Part shown: positions 35,953 to 45,683 of the stretch, piece by piece
Layout of the letters: each line of letters begins with the position of its first letter
Numbering within the stretch: position 1 is the stretch's first letter
Origin: Apium graveolens
Taxonomy: Eukaryota; Streptophyta; Magnoliopsida; Apiales; Apiaceae
NCBI RefSeq assembly: GCF_009905375.1
Contig: NW_027417508.1
Location: 62,001 to 126,000, forward strand
DNA: 64,000 bases
Reading direction: 5' to 3'
The notes under the pieces: generated by a model
Told to the model about the DNA's origin: nothing
Databases searched by the model: none
The model's input: the letters and a program-made list of their open reading frames with translations, nothing else
Made by a program: the position numbers and the translations under genes

Positions 35953-36062
35953 AATGAATATTAGTTGAATATTCATTCGAGGACTTATGACTCCGTTTAC
36001 TTTAATTAATGAATATTAGTTGAATATTCATTCGAGGACTTATGACTCTGTTTATTTACTAA
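35953..36062 (+). repeat. 55-bp tandem repeat in LTR F (about 2 units)
   Basis: Units start AATGAATATTAGTTGAATAT at 35953 and 36008 and end near GACTTATGACTC. The E LTR has three units at about 56491-56655. Confidence 0.85.
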
Positions 36063-36563
36063 TTAATATTCTTTATTTTATTAAAGAATAATGTTTCGAT
36101 AATCAAACTTATTTTCGATTATTCAAATAAAGATCATACTTTCGTATAAGTATATCTTTGGTTATTAATATTCATTCCAAGTATGAGTTTTAAAACTTCT
36201 ACTTCAATTATTTTTATAAAGATTATTCTTTATGGGAATATTATTTAAATAATAATATTCAAATATTTTCTAAATATATTGGTACTGATTTAATTTATTA
36301 AATCAGCATTACTCCAAACATTCTTAAAAATGTTTTCGAGTCTTCAAAATGATTTTCTAAAAGTTAGAGCGGATCCCAAAACTCATTTTTATATTTAAGA
36401 TTGTCCTTTCGAATGGGATTTAAATATTCGCTCAAAACCTGAGGGATCCGGCTCTGTGGTGTATTTTATATTCGCAACGAGGTTGCTGTTTTGATAAATG
36501 AATTGATTACTTACCCAACGTTCGGGAAGTAAGTCCATCTATTGAGTCGGCATAAGCAACATG

Positions 36564-36653
36564 GGCTCAGTGGGCGTCCATGAAAGTGTAAGTGGCTCAG
36601 TGGGAGTCCATCAAATGCGTAAGTGGCTGAGTGGCAGTCCAGCATAAGGTCCT
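36564..36653 (+). repeat. 30-bp tandem repeat in LTR F (3 units)
   Basis: GGCTCAGTGGGCGTCCAT and variants at 36564, 36594 and 36624. In the E LTR the same array (antisense, around 42585-42657) is the A2 insertion site. Confidence 0.85.
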
Positions 36654-37824
36654 ATTGCGGCCAGGGTGATGACCAGTTGGGAATTCGTCCATCTACTAGT
36701 AGAAAAGGTTACTTATTGGTATCTTTTCCTGATCAGCAAGATATCAGGTTTATGCCAAGATTTTCTCCTTTCCAAATTCATTGGATATTGCAACTCTGTT
36801 TATAATTTTCATAATAGAGGTTTTCAAGGAGTGTATGAAATGTATATATATAGGTGTATATATATCGGGACTTAATGAAGTATCTCGTAACTTCATTATT
36901 TATAATGATATTCAAAGATTGAATCTATTCAAATCTTGTCTTGTAGTCTCATCAAAGTGATGAACTTTTGAAACTAATTATAACTTGAACGGTGGTAGTT
37001 CAAGTAGTATTCGGAAAAGATATAAGTATATTGGAGTATCTTGTAACTTCATCTTTTCAACTTATATCTGGTTAATGATTATCTTATGCATGACAAAGAT
37101 TTTCACAAAAACGTTGAGACAAGGTTAGATATATGAGATCACCTTGCAACGATATTTTTATACAGTTATAAACTGGAACTTTATGTATATTATACATGGA
37201 AGAGGACTTCTAAGATTTTGAAAAGTATATATATACATATATACTGAATATTTTGCGACTTGGTCGCGTTAAGATATCAAACTTGGTTCATTTCTTCTTG
37301 ACCAAGACTTTCATGAGTACTATGAGAATGCTCATATATTGTTAATTATTATACATATTATTTCGGTGGGCTTGTTGCTCACCCTTGCTTTCTTCTTTCA
37401 TCACACAACAACAGATAGACAAGATGAACATGATCAAGCTCCCAATTCGCGAGCAGATAGGAAATGTTCCGCAGTTTCCTGTAGGCGTTGATACCGTGTA
37501 GCTGAGGTAGGATCTACCAATAGGCTAGGCTTTCAACTTTCGATGTGCCAGACTTATGTATAATATGAATTTTAATAATGGCAAGGAATATGTAAATTTA
37601 TTCAGAACCCTTTTAAGATGTAATGGCTTTTAATTGTGGAATAAAAATGACTTGTGTGATTTTTGGTATTCATCCCTGGGACTATAACTTGTGGTGTGTG
37701 TGTGTATATTGTGGGGTCACAGTACGTAGCAGTTGGTTGATTGTTAAGATTAAGTATTATTAAGGGAAATGGAACTCGTGATGACCCGGATCCCCGACCC
37801 CGGATCTGGGGGTGTTACAATGAA

Positions 37825-39290
37825 TTTGAAAAAAATAAAGTCTGGACTCTAGTGCCAAGACCAAAGAACAGTTCAATTGTTGGCACAAAATGGGTGTTCA
37901 AAAACAAAACTGACAGTGATGGCATATTTACAAGAAATAAAGCAAGGCTGGTTGCTAAAGCCTACTCTCAACATGAGGGTATTGATTATGATGAAACATT
38001 TGCACCGGTTGCTAGATTGGAAGCCATAAGAATCTTTTTGGCTTATGCCGCTCACAAGAAGTTTAAAGTCTTTCAAATGGATGTGAAAAGTGCTTTTCTT
38101 AATGGAGAATTGGAAGAAGAGGTATATGTTGAACAACCTCCAGGATTTATAGATCCAAATTTTCCTAATCATATTTACAGACTTGATAAAGCACTTTATG
38201 GCCTTAAGCAAGCTCCAAGAGCATGGTATGAGACTTTAGCTCAATTTCTTCTGGAAAGTGGATTTAACAGAGGCACAATTGATAAAACATTGTTCTACCT
38301 CAACCATGGAAAGGACTTACTTTTGGTACAGATATATGTTGATGATATCATCTTTGGTTCTACAAATGCCAAACTCTGTGAAAGGTTTGCAAAGCTAATG
38401 CAGTCAAGATATCAAATGAGTATGATGGGAGAACTTAGTTATTTTCTAGGACTTCAAGTCAAGCAAAATAAAGAAGGTACTTTCATAAATCAATCCAAGT
38501 ACACCAGAAATTTACTCAAGAAATTTGGAATGCAAGACTGTTCAACTGCATCCACTCCCATGGCCACTGCAACCAAGTTAGATAAAGATATTGGAGCATC
38601 AGTAGATATTACTAACTACAGAGGTATGATTGGCTCTTTACTCTATTTAACTGCTAGTAGACCTGATATCATGTATGCTACATGTCTTTGTGCAAGATTT
38701 CAGGTTGATCCAAGAGAACCTCATCTAATAGTTGTGAAAAGAATTTTTAAGTACCTCAAGGGTACAGCTGATCTAGGATTGTGGTATCCTAGAGAATCAG
38801 ATTTTAAGCTAATAGGTTACTCAGATGCAGATTTTGCAGGATGCAAAATAGACAGGAAAAGCACTAGTGGAAGCTGCCAATTTCTTGGAGGTAGATTGGT
38901 TTCTTGGTTTAGCAAGAAATAGAAATCAATTTCCACATCAACTGCAGAAGCAGAATATATTGCTGCAGGAAGCTATTGTGCACAGATTCTTTGGATGAAG
39001 AATCAGTTACGGGACTATGGGTTAAAATTTTCTAAAATATCCATTATTGTGATAATCAAAGTGCTATTACTATGACATGTAATCCAGTTCAACACTCAAT
39101 GACAAAGCACATCAGCATTAGGTACCATTTCATAAGGGAACATGTGATGGAAGGTACAGTGGAACTGTATTTTGTTCCAACAGATCAACAACTAGCAGAT
39201 ATCTTCACAAAACCACTATGTGAAGCTACTTTTACAAGACTGGTAAATGAACTTGGAATGGTTTCAGGTTCTTTCTTAATATCTGCTTAG
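37825..39290 (+). pseudogene. pol: Copia pol of B, second part: RT, RNase H
   Basis: After F, pol resumes with the target duplication ATGAA and then [17 protein letters not shown]. It runs through YVDDIIFGS (about 38335) and the RNase H box [10 protein letters not shown] to SKK, then a TAG at 38920-38922. Beyond it RNase H continues with [11 protein letters not shown] (its Glu intact), a frameshift near 39045, and the last 72 codons ending at 39290. Apart from these two lesions this half is well kept. Confidence 0.9.
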
Positions 39291-39988
39291 TTTTTGTTCT
39301 CATGCATCAGACTTTATGATCAGTGTTTACAGATTGTCTTATCTCTATGTAATATGTGCTTAAACTGTAATATATTAAATAATGATTGTTATCTGATGTG
39401 ATTCTATATACTCTGATAGTATTTTGAATATTTCGTGACTATTCAATCCAATGAGGATTACTGTGCTAGATGCTGACCTAGCAGTCTTTAACATACTAGA
39501 AATCCCATGTTTGAATTAGTTATTTATGTGGAAAACTATTACACAAGAAAATTCTGATTTTGAGCTTAGTCAAGTTTACTTTGTGTATCTTATTACTAAG
39601 TCAAAACTAGATTTTTGATTCTTATCTGTCAAATTCTGATGTCAGAAATCTTAAGGATTAACTACATGCTTGATAAGCCTCACTTATCTGAAGAAAAGAA
39701 AAGAAATCAAAATTAGGTACTCCTTTGAGATCTAGAGTAAATATGTGAAAGCGAAGACCCAAGTGCATTGCTGGTATTAAGTAATATGCATTAGAAAAGC
39801 AAATAATTTTTTTTGGTGACTTTTCACATTCTCTAATTACTAGAGAAATACTCTGATAATAGCATAAATTCCGATAGCAGTTGTGACTCACTTACACTGA
39901 GAAGCCAGTGTAAAAAGAATGTCAAAAGATGCATAAAATGAGCACAAACTATTAGGTGGACTCTTGTTTAAATTTATTCTATAGTAGA
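39291..39988 (+). other. Post-pol spacer of copia B, cut by D
   Basis: Aligns with the first part of the A1 and A2 spacers (for example CACTTACACTGAGAAGCCA). The alignment stops at 39988. No ORF supported. Confidence 0.6.
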
Positions 39989-40647
39989 TATAACGACTCG
40001 TGTATTTTTATATTATTTAAATGTGTAATTGTGGTATTATTAAATAAATAAACTATGTGTATAGTTTTTTTCAGCTCGGTGTTGTTTTATTATTATGTAT
40101 GTGTGAATTATGGTGTATCGAGTTGTCCTCGTAATTAGTTACGGAATTGTACTTGATTGTTTTCACTTTTAAAAGTGAATTTAATGCAAATTTATTTGCA
40201 TATATATTTGGAATGTCTCTAAAATTATTTTTATGATTTTATAATTTCAAAAATTATTTTTAGGATTTTATAAACTTTAGAAATCAATATTTCATCAATT
40301 ATTTGTAAAATCTATATTTAATTTTAGAATTCTTTAAAAATTATGAAACTCATATTTATTCAACTTTGGAATATTCCGAAAATTTCAAAATTATTTTGAA
40401 AATTTTTGGGATCAATTTCACCCGCGCGTTATTTCATTTTATTGATAAAAGCGGGTATAAATTATATTTCAAAAATTATTTTAAAATTATAAAATTTATG
40501 TTTTTATACACTTTGAGATATTTTTAACATTTTAAGACTAGTTTCGTGATTTTCTGAATTTATTTTAAGTGCAGCTCGGTTCGTTAATTGTGAGATATGG
40601 GTACGAGTTGCATTTCAAAAATAGTTTAAAAATTATAAAATTTTTAT
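39989..40647 (+). mobile_element. LTR fragment D, gypsy-type, right part off window
   Basis: At 39989 the copia B spacer alignment stops and AT-rich sequence starting TATAACGACTCGTGTATTTT begins, similar to the starts of H and other gypsy LTRs (TGTAACGACTCG expected; the G of TG has mutated to A). It ends where the C2 LTR begins. Only the first 659 bp is visible. Confidence 0.55.
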
Positions 40648-41420
40648 TGTTAGTCCCTTAACAATATAGCAAGAATTACAGAAGGGGGGTTGAATGGAAT
40701 TCTTGAACCTTTTTCTTAAAATTAAAATGTTCAACTCGAATATAGATATAAGTGTTTTGATTAACACAATGCGGAATAGAAACTTAATTGAATCAAAACA
40801 TAAGTAATTAAAAACAAGAGTATTTAAAAACTTTCTGGTGGATTTAAACAATTCCACCAGAGATATATATTATATATCGAGAGGACTCTGTGTACAGGAA
40901 TGCTCACAGCTGCTTACAAATTGAATTGCTGAGAATACAGGAAATGCTAATAATTCTGCTTACAAAGATTTCTCTGTTTTTTGTGTTTCTCAGCTCACTC
41001 TTTCTATTTGCTACATTCTTGGTTTATATATCACCAAAATTAAAAAGTCAAAAAGACTGAACAAATATAAAAACTATCAGTCTTATGCTTTGCTGCTTTT
41101 CGTCCTCTATTACCTGGTTAATGGGCTTCCACAGTAGATTTGTATACATCTCGACGGTTGTGCTCAGCTTTCACTATTCAACTGCTGTTTGAATTCTTTA
41201 TTAGTTGAGTACATGATCATCCGTCGGGTTGTTGATCATCCGTCGGTTGCTTTGTAGGTTATCCGTCGGGTAGCAATCAAGTATATGACTTCACTTCACT
41301 TATACAGAATTACAAGACATCATTTATGTACAATTAATCAACCTATTCTGCATATCTAGTTAAAGTCAACATGGCTTATATGCCACTACAGATTCTATAC
41401 AAAGGTGCATACATAACTGT
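40648..41420 (-). mobile_element. Copia LTR C2, part, minus strand
   Basis: It starts TGTTAGTCCCTTAACAATAT and shares the AGAATTACAGAAGGGGGGTT block and the CCACCAGAGATATAT region with C1 and C3. Three CATCCGTCGG motifs lie at 41218-41270. It is cut at 41421 by gypsy E, so its other end is off window. The five bases before it are TTTAT. Confidence 0.8.
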
Positions 41421-42657
41421 TGTAACACCCCCAAATCCGGGGTCGAGGATCCGGGTTGTCACGAGTTCCATTTTCCTTAATAACACCCAATCTTAATAAT
41501 TAATCAACTACTCTGTACTGTGACCCCACAATAAACACACACACCACAAGTTATAGTCTCAGAGATGAACATCCAAAAATAATCACAAGTCATTTTATTC
41601 CACAATTATCAGCCAATACACCTTAAAAGGTTTTCTGAATAAATTTATATTTCTTTGCCATTATTACAATTCATATCATACATAAGTCTGGTTTATCAAT
41701 AGTTGAAAACCTAGCCTATTGGTAGCTCCTACCTCAGCTACGGCGGCATCAACGCTTCCAGAAAACTGCGGAACATTTTCTAACCGCTTGCGAATTGGAA
41801 GCTTGGTCCTGTTCATCTTGTCTATCTGATGTTGTGTGATGAAAGAAAAAAGCAAGGGTGAGCAGCAAGCCCACCAAAATAGTATTTATAATGATTAACA
41901 ATATATGAGCCTTTTCATAGTACTCATGAAAGTCTTGGTCAAAAGAAATGAACCAAGTTTGATATCTTAATGCGATGAAGTCACAAAATATTCAGTATAT
42001 ATACATATATACTTTTCAAAATCTTGGAAGTCCTCTTCCATGCATAATACACACAGAGTTCCAGTGTATAACTGTATAAAAATATCGTTGCAAGGTGATC
42101 TCATATATCTAACCTTGTCTCAACGTTTTTCTGAAAATCTTTGTCATGCATAAGATAATCATTTACTAGATATAAGTTTAAAAGATGAAGTTACAAGATA
42201 CTCCAATATACTTATATCTTTTCCACATACTACTTGAACTACCACCGTTCAAGTTATAACTAGTTTCAAAAGTTCATCACACTGATGAGACTACAAGATA
42301 AGACTTGAATAAATTCAATCTTTGAAATATTTTGAAGGAAATGAAGTATGATATACTTCATTAAGTCCCGATATATATATACACCTATATATACATACGT
42401 TTCCTGAAAACCTCTGTCATGTAAAGTATGAACAGAATTGCAATATCCAATAAATTTGGAAAGGAAAGAATTTTGGCATAAACCTGATATCTTGCTGATC
42501 AGGCAAAGATACCAATAAGTAACCTTTTCTACTAGTAGATGGACGAATTCCCCACTGGTCATCACCCTGGTCGCAATAGGACCTTATGCTGGACTGCCAC
42601 TCAGCCACTTATGCATTTGATGGACTCCCACTGAGCCACTTCACTATCATGGACGCC

Positions 42658-43272
42658 TGTTAGATATATTTGATAATGTCATGACTAATATGTTTTATGT
42701 TTAGCTTTCAGATCTTACTTGAACAGGATAAATCAGTACTTAACTGTTGATCAGTACTTATACTGGAAGTCAGGACTTAAGGATATCAGTACTTATGTTA
42801 TCAGGAGATAATCATCAGAAGATAGATATCAGAACTTAAGTGCTGAAGGACGATCAAATAAGGACAGTAGCTGATTAAAGGAAAGAAGATCAAGATAAAC
42901 ATAAGAAGAGATATGCATGAAGAAGGAATTCTGTGAAGAATGGAATACTTGGAAGAAAAGATATCTGATTGATATATTTTAGGAAGCAGAATTATATTCC
43001 ATATCAATTAGCGATTATCTTGTAGCTGTGTAGTATATAAACACAGACATAGGGTTTACACTATAAGTGTTATCATTATTAGAGAAGATTATTCATTATA
43101 ACCCTAGCAGCTCTCGTGATATTTGTTCATCACTGAGAGGTAACAGTTCCATACTGTAACAGAGTTTATTGTTTTAATAAAGTTTGTTTTCTGTTACTTA
43201 AGTTCTTAAAGTTCGATTTGAGTGTACTATACACTGTATTCACCCCCTCTACAGTGTGTGTGTGACCTAACA
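42658..43272 (+). repeat. 5' LTR of copia A2
   Basis: 615 bp, TGTTAGATAT to GACCTAACA, with TATATAA at 43034-43040. Contains five TCAGNACTTA motifs between about 42733 and 42842. Confidence 0.95.
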
Positions 43273-43274
43273 AT

Positions 43275-43286
43275 TGGTATCAGAGC
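43275..43286 (+). other. Primer binding site of A2 (initiator Met tRNA)
   Basis: TGGTATCAGAGC two bases after the LTR, as in B. Confidence 0.9.
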
Positions 43287-43328
43287 CTATCTGTTAACAT
43301 ACATACAGTTAAAGATCCAAACACAATC

Positions 43329-45665
43329 ATGTCGGACACGGAAACTCCAACTAAGCCTACCAAAACTGAGGAACCACCAAAGATACAAATTCAGAGTCGG
43401 TATGAGACCATCAGAGTTCCCATACTGAGACCATCTGAATATCCCATATGGAAGGTAAGGATGACCATGTTCCTGGAAGCAACAGATCCAGAATACCTTG
43501 ATAGAATCAAGGAAGGCCCTCACAAACCAACCAAGCTCGCTGTTGCAGTTGCAGGTGAAGCAGCAAAGACCGTACCAAAGGAGAATAATGATTATACTGC
43601 TGAAGACATAGCATCAATTGCTAAGGATGCTAAGGTACGACACTTACTGCATAGTGCCATTGATAATGTAATGTCAAACAGGGTAATCAAATGCAAGACT
43701 GCTAAGGAGATATGGGATGCTCTGGAAACAAGGTGTCAGGGAACTGACACAATTAAGAAGAACAGGAAGACAATACTCACTCAAGAGTATGAACACTTTG
43801 ACTCAAAGACTAATGAGTCATTGAATGATTTATATGATAGATTTGTCAAACTTTTGAATGATTTGTCATTGGTTGATAAAGAGTATTATCTTGAAGATTC
43901 AAACCTTAAGTTCCTGTTAGCTCTTCCTGAATGCTGGGATTTGAAGGCAACGACAATAAGAGACAACTACAATCTTGATGAAACAACTCTTGATGAAATC
44001 TATGGAATGCTCAAGACTCATGAGCTGGAGATGGAACAAAGAAGCAAGAGGAAAGGAGGAAAGTCAAGGACAATTTCTCTTAAGGCTGAAGAAGAATTCC
44101 CCAAAGCAGCTTCCTCAAAGAAAGACAAGGGTAAAGCTCTTTTCATAAAGTCTGATACTGAGTCATCAAGTTCTGAGAGTGATGATGACTCAGATTTCGA
44201 AAGCTTGCCTGAGACTGATGCTGATGAGGAGATGATGAAGCTGTGTGCTCTTATGGTGAAAGGAATCACAAAGATTGCATACAGGAAGTTCAGGAAGGGA
44301 AAGAAGTTTTCCAGGAAAGGCATAAGTTCTGATAAGAAGAATTTCAGAAGATCTGAAGGCAGGGGAGGAAAGTCTGACAGAGGAGATTACACCAATGTTA
44401 AATGCTATAACTGTGGTGAGAAAGGCCACATATCTCCTGATTGCAAGAAGGTAAAAGGTGACAAAGGCAAGGCTCTTGTCACAAAGCAGAAAAGCTGGAC
44501 ATACACCTCAGACTCTGAAAGTAAGGAAAACTATGCATTGATGGCAAATGCTGATAAAGAAAGTGCTGAGAGCAGTTCTGAAGCTGCTGAAACAAAGGTA
44601 CCTCAGACTACTAATGCTTTTCATACTGATGATATTAATGAGTTGAGAAGATATCTTAAAACCATGTTTGTTAGTTATAGAGATCAAACTTTAACATGTG
44701 AAAGATTAACTTCTGAAAATCTTGCATTTAAGAAAAGAAATGATTTCTTAGAAAAAGAGTTAGTCATGTTCCATCAAACTCAGAAGGATAGAGATGATGC
44801 TTTTTATGTTAGGAATGAAGTGCTAAAAATAAATGAATCTCTAAAAATTGAGTTAGAAAAGGAAAGAGAGATTATCAGGACTTGGACTAACTCATGCAAA
44901 ACAACTCAAAATTTGCTAAGTAGTGGAAACTGGAAAGAGGGCTTAGGTTATGGAGAAGATAAGAATGATAAAGGAACTGAAGAAATTAAGTCTGTTGATA
45001 AGCAAAAGCCAAAGTTAAAACCTGTTAAGTTTGTAACTGTAAAGTCTGAAAATGAAAAATCAGAAGTTACAAAGAAATTAACTTCTGACAAACTAAAACA
45101 GGAAAAGACAGCTGAAGTGAACATAGGCTTAATGACAAAGAAGCGGCTTAAGCATAAGCTGAAAGATGTTAAGAATGCAAACAAGGTAAAATCACCTAGG
45201 AAAAATAGGAATGGAAAGGAAGGTGTGAATAAAAGCAATAATTATAAACCTGTTCCTGATGCTTCTAGGAAAACATGTCATAACTGTGGAAGTTCTAACC
45301 ATCTGGCTTCTTTTTGCAGGAAGAATAAGAATATTAACTCCTTACCTTCAAAGTCAGGAGTTAAGAGTCAGTCTGTTAGATACAAACCACAAAATCCTTG
45401 TTTTCATTGTGGTAGTTTATGGCATTCCATTTATACTTGTAAGGAATATCATAGCTTGTACTATGATTATTATCAAATAAAACCTTCTTTGAAGAAAGTT
45501 TCCATTGTTCCTTCTAGTGTAAATTCTGATTCAAAGTCTGATAGTGTAAGTTCTGATAAGAAAAATGTTAACATAAACTCTGATGCTAAATCCGCTGCAA
45601 ATGTTAACAAACTTAATAAGGCCAAAGGATCCAAGCAAGTCTGGGTCCTTAAAACTAATAATTAG
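43329..45665 (+). CDS. gag: Copia gag (A2), intact
   Basis: An open frame of 778 codons from the ATG after the primer site to TAG 45663-45665. The N-terminal part is the copia-type gag core (RPSEYPIWKVRMTMFLEATD at about residues 37-56). An acidic stretch follows, then a CCHC knuckle CYNCGEKGHISPDC at 359-372 and a coiled-coil-like region about 450-560. Two further knuckles lie at 650-663 (CHNCGSSNHLASFC) and 691-704 (CFHCGSLWHSIYTC). Large gag with knuckles near the C-terminus is usual for Sireviruses. The protein would form the particle and bind RNA. The stop is followed four codons later by an in-frame TGA before pol in the same frame. Confidence 0.93.
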   Translation: MSDTETPTKPTKTEEPPKIQIQSRYETIRVPILRPSEYPIWKVRMTMFLEATDPEYLDRIKEGPHKPTKLAVAVAGEAAKTVPKENNDYTAEDIASIAKDAKVRHLLHSAIDNVMSNRVIKCKTAKEIWDALETRCQGTDTIKKNRKTILTQEYEHFDSKTNESLNDLYDRFVKLLNDLSLVDKEYYLEDSNLKFLLALPECWDLKATTIRDNYNLDETTLDEIYGMLKTHELEMEQRSKRKGGKSRTISLKAEEEFPKAASSKKDKGKALFIKSDTESSSSESDDDSDFESLPETDADEEMMKLCALMVKGITKIAYRKFRKGKKFSRKGISSDKKNFRRSEGRGGKSDRGDYTNVKCYNCGEKGHISPDCKKVKGDKGKALVTKQKSWTYTSDSESKENYALMANADKESAESSSEAAETKVPQTTNAFHTDDINELRRYLKTMFVSYRDQTLTCERLTSENLAFKKRNDFLEKELVMFHQTQKDRDDAFYVRNEVLKINESLKIELEKEREIIRTWTNSCKTTQNLLSSGNWKEGLGYGEDKNDKGTEEIKSVDKQKPKLKPVKFVTVKSENEKSEVTKKLTSDKLKQEKTAEVNIGLMTKKRLKHKLKDVKNANKVKSPRKNRNGKEGVNKSNNYKPVPDASRKTCHNCGSSNHLASFCRKNKNINSLPSKSGVKSQSVRYKPQNPCFHCGSLWHSIYTCKEYHSLYYDYYQIKPSLKKVSIVPSSVNSDSKSDSVSSDKKNVNINSDAKSAANVNKLNKAKGSKQVWVLKTNN

Positions 45666-45683
45666 TGGTCTTTGTGATTGCAG

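Larger units (their letters stand above)
33804..37819 (+). mobile_element. Solo LTR F (4.0 kb) of gypsy family E
   Basis: It begins TGTAATAACCCCAAATTT and ends GATCTGGGGGTGTTACA, flanked by perfect ATGAA duplications at 33799-33803 and 37820-37824. Its sequence matches the E LTR in reverse orientation, and E shows this sequence to be an LTR because a polypurine tract and integrase adjoin it. No coding potential of note; a 60-codon open frame at 36623-36805 is also present in E's LTR. It holds a 55-bp repeat near 35953 and a 30-bp repeat near 36564. Confidence 0.92.
28902..39988 (+). mobile_element. Copia element B, decayed, 3' end off window
   Basis: 5' LTR, primer site, gag, pol interrupted by solo LTR F, and part of the post-pol spacer, then cut at 39989 by LTR D. 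It is a sister family to A1 and A2, with the same gene layout and a somewhat shorter LTR. It is inserted in the env-like gene of C1. Several frameshifts and stops show it is inactive. Its env-like gene and 3' LTR should lie right of the window. Confidence 0.88.

Noticed and set aside
36623..36805. 60-codon frame conserved in LTRs F and E (42417-42608) as a small gene
   Set aside because: The two LTRs are close copies, so shared open frames are expected; no start context or codon signal supports it.
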